From: Bacillota bacterium
Lineage (GTDB): Bacteria > Bacillota > Clostridia > Christensenellales > Aristaeellaceae
Assembly (NCBI GenBank): GCA_023404345.1
Contig: JAEYCB010000040.1
Span: forward strand, 1 to 42,193
Direction of reading: 5' to 3'
Length of the DNA: 42,193 nt
The position numbers and the translations under genes are program-made. The first letter of the stretch is position 1. Each line of letters opens with the position of its first letter. Shown here one piece after another: positions 1 to 7,679 of this stretch. The notes below the pieces were generated by a model, which did not search any database, was not told where the DNA came from, and worked only from the letters and a program-made list of their open reading frames with translations.

Positions 1-1
1 A

Positions 2-73
2 TGGGGCAACAAGAAGTACATGAACATGAAGCACTTGGAGGCGGCTCTGGAAGACGTCTCTATTGCTGGCTGA
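2..73 (+). CDS. C-terminal end of an unidentified protein (partial)
   Basis: The frame is open from the window edge and encodes 23 residues ending ...HLEAALEDVSIAG before a TGA. The residues look protein-like (basic start, then an amphipathic helix-like stretch), but there is too little to assign a family. The 5' part lies outside the window. A second open frame through the same bases, stopping at 118-120, is less convincing. Confidence 0.35.
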   Translation, partial: WGNKKYMNMKHLEAALEDVSIAG

Positions 74-187
74 CCTCATTCAGCCGGAGTCTGCAAACCG
101 ATTTTGCGCATAACTCTTGACAGTACCGAAGCGCTGGGTTGCGCACTGATGATGGTGGGCATAGTATTGGCACAGCTTAAAGGTTGA
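74..187 (+). pseudogene. possible remnant of a DMT/EamA-type transporter C-terminus
   Basis: In the same frame as the preceding fragment, directly after its TGA, 37 codons run to a TGA at 185-187. The last part reads EALGCALMMVGIVLAQLKG, which resembles the final transmembrane helix of drug/metabolite (EamA) transporters. There is no start codon or ribosome binding site for it, so if real it is a decayed or frameshifted end of a transporter gene. The resemblance is from memory and the stretch is short. Confidence 0.25.
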
Positions 188-190
188 TAG

Positions 191-229
191 AAAAAGCACA
201 TGGCCGGGATAATGGCCATGTGCTTTTTT
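191..229. terminator. bidirectional intrinsic terminator between the left-edge gene and argF
   Basis: A perfect stem pairs AGCACATGGCC with GGCCATGTGCT around an 8-base loop, with an A-run before it and a T-run after it. It can therefore end transcription both of the plus-strand gene at the left edge and of the minus-strand arginine operon, whose last gene stops at 239. Confidence 0.85.
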
Positions 230-238
230 GTACAGTTT

Positions 239-1153
239 TTAGCCCAGCAAGCGCACAAGTACGGCCTTCTGCGCGTGCAGGCGGTTTTCGGCTTCCTCGA
301 AAATTTCGTCGGCGTGCGCCTCCAGCACCTCGGCGGTGATTTCTTCACCGCGGTGCGCCGGCAGGCAATGCAGCACCATCGCGCCTGTGTTCGCCGCGTC
401 CATCACGGCCTGGTTCACCTGGTAGCCTGCAAAGGCGGCACGGCGCTGCTCAGCCTCGCCCTCCTGACCCATGGATGCCCACACATCGGTGTAGATCACG
501 TCTGCACCGGCTGCCATGCCCAGTACATCGGGCTGACAGTCAAAATCGCCAGTCTGGCGCGCCCAGTCCATCAGGGCCGCATCGGGCTGATAGTCTGCGG
601 GACAGGCGATACGTACGGCCATGCCCGCCTTGATGCCGCCCACGATGAGGGAATTGGCCATGTTGTTGCCGTCGCCGATAAAGCACAGTTTCAGCCCTTT
701 AAAGCTGCCCTTGCGCTCACGTATGGTCATGAGGTCAGCCAGCACCTGACAGGGGTGCGCATAGTCGGTCAGTCCGTTGATGATCGGGATAGAGCCGTAG
801 CGGGCCAGATCCTCCACTTCCTGCTGGGCGAAGGTGCGGATCATGATGCCGTCCAGATAGCGCGACAGCACGCGGGCGGTGTCTTCCACCGGCTCGCCGA
901 GGCCGATCTGCAGATCGCGGCTGGAGAGGAACAGGGCGCTTCCACCCAGCTGGCTCATGCCCACCTCGAAGCTCACGCGCGTGCGGGTGGAGGATTTCTG
1001 AAAGATCATGCCCAGCGTTTTGCCCGCGAGCAGGGGATGTGGGATACCGTGTTTGCGCTCATATTTAAGCTGATCGGCCAGATTGAGAATATCTAGAATT
1101 TGCTCAGGGGTCAGATCGGATAGCTTGAGCAGGTGCCTGATGGGTTCGCTCAT
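239..1153 (-). CDS. argF: ornithine carbamoyltransferase
   Basis: This cytosolic enzyme makes citrulline from ornithine and carbamoyl phosphate, the sixth step of arginine synthesis. The protein is 304 residues, normal for the family. It has the carbamoyl-phosphate loop SSTRTR (residues 54-59), an HPCQ motif near the middle, a GDGNNMANS stretch at the ornithine-domain side, and the hallmark HCLPA (from residue 262), whose cysteine contacts ornithine. It is the last gene of argG-C-J-B-D-F; its ATG overlaps the end of argD by four bases, implying translational coupling, and a terminator follows. The anabolic role is inferred from the operon; no arginine deiminase genes are nearby. Confidence 0.97.
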   Translation of the reverse strand: MSEPIRHLLKLSDLTPEQILDILNLADQLKYERKHGIPHPLLAGKTLGMIFQKSSTRTRVSFEVGMSQLGGSALFLSSRDLQIGLGEPVEDTARVLSRYLDGIMIRTFAQQEVEDLARYGSIPIINGLTDYAHPCQVLADLMTIRERKGSFKGLKLCFIGDGNNMANSLIVGGIKAGMAVRIACPADYQPDAALMDWARQTGDFDCQPDVLGMAAGADVIYTDVWASMGQEGEAEQRRAAFAGYQVNQAVMDAANTGAMVLHCLPAHRGEEITAEVLEAHADEIFEEAENRLHAQKAVLVRLLG

Positions 1154-2316
1154 GCGCTCAGCGCCTCCTTGATGATGGATACGGCCTGTTTGAGATCAGA
1201 CCGCGGGATGGTAAGCGGCGGCAGAAGCCGCAGCTTGGCTTTGGCCGTGAGTGCCACCACGCCATGGGAGAGCAGAGCGCTCACCAACGCGCCGGCGGGC
1301 TTGCCACTTTCCACGCCTAGCATCAGCCCTCGGCCGGAAACGGTTACGCCGGGAAGCTGCGTAAGTTCTGCCCGCACCCACTCGCCCTTTTGGGCAACCT
1401 CAGACATGAGTTCATCGGTCAGCCGGTCCTGCACATACAGGGCTGCCGCGGCGCAGACGGGGTTTCCGCCGAAGGTGGAACCGTGCGTACCGGGGGTGAG
1501 GACATCGGCGGTCTTTTCTCCCAGCAGGCATGCGCCCATGGGAAGGCCGCCCGCCAGCCCCTTGGCGGTAGAGACCACGTCCGGCAGAATGCCGAAATGC
1601 TGATAGCTGTACAACTTACCGGTGCGGCCGTTGCCGGTCTGCACCTCGTCGATCATCAGTAGGATGTCGCGCTGCTGCGTCAGTTCCCGTGCAGCCTGGA
1701 TATATTCCTCCGTCAGGCAGCACACGCCACCCTCGCCCTGGATGGTTTCGATTAGCAGGGCACATACGTCGCCCACGTCCAGTGCGGTTTTCAGCGCCGG
1801 CACATCATTGGCAGGGATATGGCGGAAGCCTTCCGGGAAGGGGCCGAAATCATGGTGAAACACATCCTGTCCCGTGGCCGCCAGCGTGGCTAATGTGCGG
1901 CCGTGAAAGCTGTTTTCCAGGGTAAGGATGACGGGACGCACGTTTTCGCCGTGCTTAAGGGCGCTGTAGCGGCGCGCGGCTTTGATGGCGCATTCGTTTG
2001 CCTCCGCGCCGGAGTTGCCGAAAAAAACACGCTTCATGCCCGTGCGCTCGCACAGGCGCTGGGCCAGCAGCGCTTGCGGCTCGGTGTGGTACAGGTTGCT
2101 GGCGTGGGCGAGCTGGCCGGCCTGCGCGCTCACTGCCGCGACCCAGCTTTCATCCCCATAGCCCAGGGAATTCACGGCAATGCCGCTGCCCATATCGATA
2201 TAGGACTTTCCCGCCTCGTCATACAGGCGGCATCCTTCGCCCCGCACAAAGGTGACTGGCGCACGGGCATAGGTATGGGCCACATATTGGCTGTCCAGAG
2301 CCTGAATATCGATCAT
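1150..2316 (-). CDS. argD: acetylornithine aminotransferase
   Basis: This PLP enzyme of fold type I converts N-acetylglutamate semialdehyde to N-acetylornithine with glutamate as amino donor. The 388 residues match the family. Visible motifs are NSGAEANE (101-108, phosphate-binding side), MIDEVQTG (221-228, the aspartate pairing with the pyridine nitrogen) and STAKGLAGG with the Schiff-base lysine at 252. The related 4-aminobutyrate and ornithine aminotransferases share these motifs, so the assignment rests on its place between argB and argF. It overlaps argF by four bases and follows argB by 30 bases. Confidence 0.96.
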   Translation of the reverse strand: MIDIQALDSQYVAHTYARAPVTFVRGEGCRLYDEAGKSYIDMGSGIAVNSLGYGDESWVAAVSAQAGQLAHASNLYHTEPQALLAQRLCERTGMKRVFFGNSGAEANECAIKAARRYSALKHGENVRPVILTLENSFHGRTLATLAATGQDVFHHDFGPFPEGFRHIPANDVPALKTALDVGDVCALLIETIQGEGGVCCLTEEYIQAARELTQQRDILLMIDEVQTGNGRTGKLYSYQHFGILPDVVSTAKGLAGGLPMGACLLGEKTADVLTPGTHGSTFGGNPVCAAAALYVQDRLTDELMSEVAQKGEWVRAELTQLPGVTVSGRGLMLGVESGKPAGALVSALLSHGVVALTAKAKLRLLPPLTIPRSDLKQAVSIIKEALSA

Positions 2317-2346
2317 GGGGAAAAGCCTCCTTTGGCAGACGCCGCT

Positions 2347-3192
2347 TCAATAGAACATGGTACCCACGCCCTCGTCGGTCAGGCACTCAATCAAAATGGC
2401 ATGCGGTACACGGCCATCGATGATGAACACCTTTTTCACGCCCCGGCGAATAGCTTCGATGCAGCATTCGATCTTGGGTATCATGCCGCCGGAGATGATG
2501 CCCTCGCGGATGAGCTGGGGAGCCTCACTGACCTGAATGGCAGGAATGAGGGTGTTTTCGTCGGAAGGGTCGCGCAGGATGCCGCGGATGTCAGTCATGG
2601 AGATGAGACTCTCCGCACCCAGGCTAGCAGCAATTCGCGCAGCGGCAGTGTCGGCGTTGATGTTGTAGGGGTTGCCTTCCCGGTCGCATCCCACGGTGGA
2701 GATGACGGGAATGTATCCCTTTTCCAGCACATCGAGTATGGGCTGCGTGTTGACATTTACGATTTCGCCTACATAGCCGTGCACGTCGTCGAGTTTGCGC
2801 GCTTCGATCATGTGGCCATCCATGCCGCACAGGCCAATGGCCTTGCCGCCCATGGACTGGATGTAACCCACCAATCCTTTGCCTACCTTGCCGGCCAGCA
2901 CCATCTGCACGATGTCGGCAGCCTCGCGGTCGGTCACACGCAGACCGTCGATAAATTCAGACTTTTTCCCCAGGCGTCTTAGCAGGTCGGTAATTTCGGG
3001 ACCACCGCCGTGCACAAGCACGACCTTCACACCTACGAGCGTGAGAAGCAGCAGGTCGCCCATGACAGCACGTTTCAGGTCCTCGTTGATCATAGCGTTT
3101 CCGCCATATTTGATGACAACGATTTTCTGGTTATAGGCTTTGATGTAGGGGAGGGCTTGAATCAGGACCTCCGCCCGCTGGTCGATGGTCAT
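2347..3192 (-). CDS. argB: acetylglutamate kinase
   Basis: It phosphorylates N-acetylglutamate with ATP, the second step of arginine synthesis. The 281-residue protein has the amino acid kinase fold: an N-terminal VVIKYGGNAM lysine/glycine loop (about 25-34), the glycine-rich LVHGGGPEI (about 59-67), and a C-terminal GGMIPKIE segment typical of NAGK. The length fits. Some NAGKs carry an N-terminal helix that makes hexameric, arginine-inhibited enzymes, and a short leader is present here (MTIDQRAEVLIQALPYI). Feedback inhibition is plausible but not shown. It lies 19 bases after argJ. Confidence 0.97.
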   Translation of the reverse strand: MTIDQRAEVLIQALPYIKAYNQKIVVIKYGGNAMINEDLKRAVMGDLLLLTLVGVKVVLVHGGGPEITDLLRRLGKKSEFIDGLRVTDREAADIVQMVLAGKVGKGLVGYIQSMGGKAIGLCGMDGHMIEARKLDDVHGYVGEIVNVNTQPILDVLEKGYIPVISTVGCDREGNPYNINADTAAARIAASLGAESLISMTDIRGILRDPSDENTLIPAIQVSEAPQLIREGIISGGMIPKIECCIEAIRRGVKKVFIIDGRVPHAILIECLTDEGVGTMFY

Positions 3193-3211
3193 GGTTTTCT
3201 CCTTCTAAATA

Positions 3212-4444
3212 TCAGGTGCGGTAATCGCCGTTGATCTTGACGTAGTCGTAGGTGAGGTCGCAGCCCCAGGCTTTGGCGGAGGCGCTGCCACTGTTGAGCG
3301 CCACCTGCACGGTGATTTCATCATCCATAAGAATTTCCTTGGCGGTTTCCTCACTGAAGGGCACGCCTGCACCGCCGCGACATACGGGAATCAGACCGCG
3401 GTTGGAACGGAAGTTCACGTCCACCTTGGTTACGTCTACGTCTGCCCCAGCATAGCCAATTGCGCATAACACGCGGCCCCAGTTGGCATCAGCACCAAAG
3501 ATGGCAGCCTTGAGCAGCGTGCTTTTGATGACGGACTTGGCCACCAACTTGGCGGCGGCTGTGCTTTTGGCGCCGGTCACTTCGCATACGAGCAGCTTGG
3601 TTGCACCCTCGCCGTCCTTGGCCATGATGGCGCATAGTTTTTCGCATACCTTGTACAGTGCGGCAACAAAGGCCTCATAATCCGCGCCCATGCAGGATTC
3701 AATGGGGGTGTTGCCAGCCATGCCATTGGCCAGGATGGAGACCATATCATTGGTGGAGGTGTCGCCGTCCACGCTGAGCATGTTGAAGGTGTCAGCCGTC
3801 ACGGTGGTCAGCGCACGCTTGAGGGCCACGGGGGAGATGGCTACATCGGTGGTGAGGAAGCACAGCATGGTAGCCATATTGGGCGCGATCATGCCGCTGC
3901 CCTTGGAGATGCCGCCCAGTTTGCACATTTTGCCTCCCAAGGGGAAGCGCACGGCGACCTCTTTGGAGACGGTGTCGGTGGTCATGATAGCCTCGGCCGC
4001 GCGGGTTCCGCCAGCGGGAGTATCCTCGAGAGAATCGGCCAGCTTGCCAAAGTTTTTCTGGAACGGTTCCAGCGTCATGGGCTGGCCGATGACACCGGTG
4101 GACGCCACGATCACATCCTCGGCTTTCACGCCGATATACTGCTCCACCAGAGAGCACATACCTTCAGCAATTTCGATGCCGTTGGCATTGCAGGTGTTGG
4201 CGTTGCCGCTGTTGCAGATGACGGCCTGCGCAATGCCGTTTTCCACATGCTTTTGCGTAACCAGAATGGGCGCGCCCTTGACCAGGTTCTGCGTATAGAC
4301 GCAGGCGGCGTTGGCGGGAACTTCGCTGACGATCAGAGCTACGTCACGCCGGGTGCGGTTGCGGCGGATGCCCATATGTTCGCCCGTGGCGGAAAAGCCC
4401 TGTGCGGCCGTCGCGCCGCCAGCGATGAAGGTGATTTCTGACAT
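3212..4444 (-). CDS. argJ: bifunctional glutamate N-acetyltransferase / amino-acid acetyltransferase
   Basis: ArgJ moves the acetyl group from acetylornithine to glutamate, releasing ornithine and recycling the acetyl group; bifunctional forms can also use acetyl-CoA. The 410-residue precursor carries the self-cleavage site ATML at 191-194; Thr192 becomes the N-terminal nucleophile of the beta chain. The preceding KGSGMIAPNM stretch is also characteristic. The presence of argJ, with no argA or argE in the operon, indicates the cyclic pathway. Whether it is mono- or bifunctional cannot be read from sequence by eye. It starts 51 bases after argC; a stem-loop lies in the gap. Confidence 0.97.
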   Translation of the reverse strand: MSEITFIAGGATAAQGFSATGEHMGIRRNRTRRDVALIVSEVPANAACVYTQNLVKGAPILVTQKHVENGIAQAVICNSGNANTCNANGIEIAEGMCSLVEQYIGVKAEDVIVASTGVIGQPMTLEPFQKNFGKLADSLEDTPAGGTRAAEAIMTTDTVSKEVAVRFPLGGKMCKLGGISKGSGMIAPNMATMLCFLTTDVAISPVALKRALTTVTADTFNMLSVDGDTSTNDMVSILANGMAGNTPIESCMGADYEAFVAALYKVCEKLCAIMAKDGEGATKLLVCEVTGAKSTAAAKLVAKSVIKSTLLKAAIFGADANWGRVLCAIGYAGADVDVTKVDVNFRSNRGLIPVCRGGAGVPFSEETAKEILMDDEITVQVALNSGSASAKAWGCDLTYDYVKINGDYRT

Positions 4445-4475
4445 TGTGATCCCCCTTCCAGATTGCTCAAAAGGC

Positions 4476-4494
4476 GGACGGGTCGGGCCCGCCC
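4476..4494 (-). other. intercistronic stem-loop between argC and argJ
   Basis: Directly after the argC stop, the minus-strand transcript can form a 7-bp GC-rich hairpin (GGGCGGG with CCCGTCC, one G-U pair, 5-base loop), followed two bases later by TTTT. It looks like a weak terminator or an mRNA processing/stability element inside the arginine operon. The argJ ribosome binding site (AAGGGGG) lies just beyond it. Confidence 0.5.
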
Positions 4495-4495
4495 A

Positions 4496-5428
4496 TCAAA
4501 GCGCCAGCCCAGTAAGGGGTGGCGCGCCCAGGACCAGGTTAAGGCATTCGAAAGCCGCGCCGCATGCACCTTTGCCCAGATTGTCAAAGCGGGCATAGGC
4601 GATCATGCGGTCGTCGTTTCCGGTGACAAACAGTTCCATGCGGTCGCTGCCGCTCAGGGCTACGCTGTCGATGACTGATTCGGGGTTGTCCTCCAGTACC
4701 CGCACAAGTGCCGCGCCCTCGAAGAACGCACGGTAGATGTCGCTGACCTCAGCAAGGGAGGCCTTGCGGGACAAGATGCCCTCAGTGAGCGGCAGGCTGA
4801 CCAACATGCCGCTGAATACGTCCATCACCACGGGCTGGAACACCGGCGGGCGGCTCAGCCCGCACACATGAGTGATTTCGGGCAGGTGTTTGTGGCTCTG
4901 GCCCACGGCGTAGGGCCGGGGCGCATGCAGGTTGGCGGGCCGGTCAGGCGCTTCGTAGTCGGCGATCATGCGTTTGCCGCCCCCGGAATAGCCCGTGAGA
5001 GACAGGAGTGACAGCGGCGCGTCCGGCGAAAGCAGGCCCGCCTCCACCAACGGTTTGATCAGTGCGATGCATCCGCTGGCGTGGCAACCCGGCACCGCGA
5101 TACGCCGGGCGCTTCGCACAGCCTGCGCCTGCGCCGCGCCCAGCTCCGGGAAGCCGTAGGTAAAACGCGGATCCGTGCGGTGGGCGGTGGAGGCGTCAAG
5201 AATTACGCCTTCTCCATCGCCTAGCGCGGCTACTAGTTCGCGGCTGGCGGCATCAGGCAGACACAGGATGGTGGCATTGGCCTCGCGGGCCATGGCGGCA
5301 CGGGAGGCAAGATCCTTGCGCTGCGCCTCTGGGAGCGAGAGGAGCGTGATGTCCTCCCGTCCGGCGAGGCGCTCCCGTATCCGCAGCCCCGTGGTCCCCT
5401 GGTCGCCGTCAATGAATACGGTGAACAT
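4496..5428 (-). CDS. argC: N-acetyl-gamma-glutamyl-phosphate reductase (short, type 2)
   Basis: It reduces N-acetylglutamyl phosphate to the semialdehyde with NADPH, the third step of arginine synthesis. At 310 residues it matches the short type 2 ArgC rather than the ~345-residue type 1. The N-terminus FIDGDQGTTGLRI is the type 2 dinucleotide-binding loop. The catalytic cysteine lies in AVPGCHASGC (Cys115). It sits three bases after argG, so the two are probably translated together. Confidence 0.95.
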   Translation of the reverse strand: MFTVFIDGDQGTTGLRIRERLAGREDITLLSLPEAQRKDLASRAAMAREANATILCLPDAASRELVAALGDGEGVILDASTAHRTDPRFTYGFPELGAAQAQAVRSARRIAVPGCHASGCIALIKPLVEAGLLSPDAPLSLLSLTGYSGGGKRMIADYEAPDRPANLHAPRPYAVGQSHKHLPEITHVCGLSRPPVFQPVVMDVFSGMLVSLPLTEGILSRKASLAEVSDIYRAFFEGAALVRVLEDNPESVIDSVALSGSDRMELFVTGNDDRMIAYARFDNLGKGACGAAFECLNLVLGAPPLTGLAL

Positions 5429-5431
5429 GGC

Positions 5432-6667
5432 TCACAGCTTTCCCTTCAGAAGCGTTGCCCGCGCGGCGATGGGCAGTCCGAAGAGGTTGATGAAGCCGGC
5501 GGAGTCCTTCTGGTCGTAGACGTGGTCTTCACCGAAGGTGGCGATCTCCTCGCTGTAGAGCGAATAGGGAGAGGTGACGCCGGCATTGATGATGTTGCCC
5601 TTGTAGAGCTTGAGCTTCACTTCACCGGTGACGGTTTTCTGCGTCTCGGTAACGAAGGCGGCGAGCGCCTCACGCAGCGGGGTGAACCACTGGCCGAAGT
5701 AGACCAGCTCGGCATAGCGGTTGGCGACCAGCTCCTTGTAGTGCTGGGTGTCGCGGTCCAGGCAGATGGTTTCCAGCACCTGATGTGCACGGTAGAGAAT
5801 GGTGCCGCCGGGGGTTTCGTACACGCCGCGGCTCTTCATGCCCACGAGACGGTTCTCTACCAGATCGCACAGGCCCACGCCGTTTTCGCCGCCCAGCTTG
5901 TTGAGATATTCCATCATGGCTACGGGGCTGAGCTTTTTGCCATCTACGGCTACGGGCACGCCCTTTTCAAAGGAAAGCGTCACATAGGTGGGCTTGTCGG
6001 GGGCCATTTCGGGGCTGACGCCCATTTCCAGGAAGCCGGGCTTGTTGTACTGAGGCTCATTGGCCGGGTCTTCCAGGTCCAGCCCCTCATGGCTCAGGTG
6101 CCAGAGGTTCTTGTCCTTGGAGTAGTTGGTTTCGCGGTTGATCTTGAGGGGGACGTTATGCTTTTCAGCATACTCGATTTCCTCTTCGCGGCTCTTGATA
6201 TCCCACTCGCGCCACGGGGCGATGATGGCCAGCTCGGGCGCGAAGGCCTTGATGGTCAGTTCGAAGCGCACCTGGTCATTACCTTTGCCGGTGCAGCCGT
6301 GGCAGATGGCATCAGCGCCTTCCTTTTTGGCGATTTCCACGATGCGCTTGGCGATGATGGGCCGGGCAAAGCTGGTGCCAAGCAGGTATTCACCCTCGTA
6401 CACCGCACCCGCCTGCATGGTGGGATAGATGTAGTCGGTAATAAACTCCTCTTTCAGATCCTCCACATAGAGCTTGCTGGCGCCGGTCTTGAGAGCCTTT
6501 TCCTCAAGCCCTTCCAGCTCTGTGCCCTGGCCTACGTCGCCGGAAACAGCGATAACCTCGCAGTTATTATAGTTTTCCTTGAGCCAGGGAATGATGATGG
6601 AGGTGTCCAATCCACCGGAATATGCGAGTACAACTTTTTTAATATCCTTCTTGGCCTTGGGTGCCAT
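5432..6667 (-). CDS. argG: argininosuccinate synthase
   Basis: It joins citrulline and aspartate using ATP to give argininosuccinate. The protein is 411 residues, with the N-type ATP pyrophosphatase loop AYSGGLDTS (15-23) and the family stretch CHGCTGKGNDQVRFE. ATG was chosen because AGGAGG lies 8-9 bases upstream. It is the first gene of the operon and the only one with a good promoter in front. The partner argininosuccinate lyase (argH) is not in this window and must be encoded elsewhere if the pathway is complete. Confidence 0.97.
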   Translation of the reverse strand: MAPKAKKDIKKVVLAYSGGLDTSIIIPWLKENYNNCEVIAVSGDVGQGTELEGLEEKALKTGASKLYVEDLKEEFITDYIYPTMQAGAVYEGEYLLGTSFARPIIAKRIVEIAKKEGADAICHGCTGKGNDQVRFELTIKAFAPELAIIAPWREWDIKSREEEIEYAEKHNVPLKINRETNYSKDKNLWHLSHEGLDLEDPANEPQYNKPGFLEMGVSPEMAPDKPTYVTLSFEKGVPVAVDGKKLSPVAMMEYLNKLGGENGVGLCDLVENRLVGMKSRGVYETPGGTILYRAHQVLETICLDRDTQHYKELVANRYAELVYFGQWFTPLREALAAFVTETQKTVTGEVKLKLYKGNIINAGVTSPYSLYSEEIATFGEDHVYDQKDSAGFINLFGLPIAARATLLKGKL

Positions 6668-6690
6668 AGCAAATGCCTCCTTGAATGTTT

Positions 6691-6727
6691 ATGCATGTAT
6701 TATGCATATTATGCAGGCACTTGTCAA
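6691..6727 (-). promoter_or_regulatory. argG operon promoter overlapping ARG-box-like operators
   Basis: On the minus strand TTGACA (6722-6727) and CATAAT (6699-6704) are 17 bp apart. The -10 lies inside a repeat series: TGCAT-N5-ATGCA (6692-6706), with the spacing of the ArgR/AhrC box TGAAT-N5-ATTCA, and an adjacent TGCAT-N3-ATGCA (6703-6715). Arginine-dependent repression by an ArgR-family protein is inferred. No argR gene is in the window. Confidence 0.7.
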
Positions 6728-6789
6728 GAGGTCGAGGGAATTTTTTTGGAGAAGGTATGTTCTGTCTTTTGTGGGAAGATAACAAATAA

Positions 6790-6814
6790 GGAAGGAAACA
6801 TGTGGTTTCCTTCC
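6790..6814 (-). terminator. terminator of the A+T-rich nine-gene operon
   Basis: A perfect 10-bp stem (GGAAGGAAAC with GTTTCCTTCC, 5-base loop) lies eight bases past the stop of the aminotransferase gene, followed on the minus strand by the modest T-rich stretch TTATTTGTT. It insulates the operon from argG. Confidence 0.65.
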
Positions 6815-6821
6815 AAATAAA

Positions 6822-7679
6822 TTAGTAGACGGATGACGTTTCGCGTTCAAAACGTTGTAAATAGATTTGGTTGATGGTGTCAAATAAAGAAATATTTTTA
6901 CCGCCAACAGGTCTGTTATCAATTTCATAGACCCGGGAAAAAAGTGTTAACGAACTTGTGACAATTATCTCATCAGCTTCATATAATTCATCAAGTGTAT
7001 AATTCCGTTCTCTTATAGGTATACCAAGTTGCTGACAGATTTCAAGGAGGTGTTTTCGTGTTATGCTTGGTAGAATCCATTCGCTTAAAGGAGTTGTAAC
7101 AAGCTCCCCTTTTTGAATGATCGAAATACCACTATGTGCACATTCCGTGACAAAACCGTTGCGATGCAGAACGCATTCCTGACAGTTTTGTTCCGTGGCA
7201 CGTTGAGTTGCAATTACATTGGGAATAAGGTTAAGAGACTTGATATTACAATGTCTAAAACGTGTATCTTCCATTGAGATCAAACGAAATTCCTTGGGAG
7301 AATCAGAAGGAGAAAAAGCTTTTAGATACGCGAGAAAGTTTGACTTTATGTCTTTTGGCGGAAAAGCATGGCTGCGAACGGCTGTTCCTCTGGAAAGCTG
7401 GAAATAGATACAGGCATCAACAATATCCTTATCGAGTTTGGAAATCAAAGAAGTAAGTAAGGTTTGTAATTGAGATTTTGTCATGCATGGACATATTTCC
7501 AGAAGGCGACAACTATTAAAAAAACGGTCAATATGTTCCTGCAAAGCAAAACAGAAGCCACGGTGCACATAAGCCATATCGTACACACCGTCTCCAAAAT
7601 ATACGGCACGATCGTTCATAGGAATCATCATATCATTTAATGGTGCAATACGTCCGTCATAATAAGCGATATCTTTCAC
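6822..7679 (-). CDS. dat: class IV aminotransferase, D-amino acid aminotransferase type
   Basis: This PLP enzyme (fold type IV) should exchange amino groups between D-amino acids and 2-oxo acids. The Schiff-base lysine is Lys147 in HCNIKSLNL, and LHRNGFVTE gives the conserved glutamate. VRSHAFP (101-107) matches the Arg-x-His pair that binds the substrate carboxylate in D-alanine aminotransferases and is absent from branched-chain and aminodeoxychorismate enzymes; a tyrosine at 33 fits the same site. The start is a GTG sharing bases with the TGA of the upstream gene, with GGAGG nine bases before it, giving 285 residues, the usual length; a frame open further upstream would run into the neighbour. 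It is the last gene of the operon. The actual substrate is unknown. Confidence 0.85.
   Translation of the reverse strand: MKDIAYYDGRIAPLNDMMIPMNDRAVYFGDGVYDMAYVHRGFCFALQEHIDRFFNSCRLLEICPCMTKSQLQTLLTSLISKLDKDIVDACIYFQLSRGTAVRSHAFPPKDIKSNFLAYLKAFSPSDSPKEFRLISMEDTRFRHCNIKSLNLIPNVIATQRATEQNCQECVLHRNGFVTECAHSGISIIQKGELVTTPLSEWILPSITRKHLLEICQQLGIPIRERNYTLDELYEADEIIVTSSLTLFSRVYEIDNRPVGGKNISLFDTINQIYLQRFERETSSVY

Noticed and set aside
5522..6820. 432-codon plus-strand frame opposite argG
   Set aside because: argG has a catalytic loop, ribosome binding site and promoter on the minus strand; the reverse frame has no recognisable domain.
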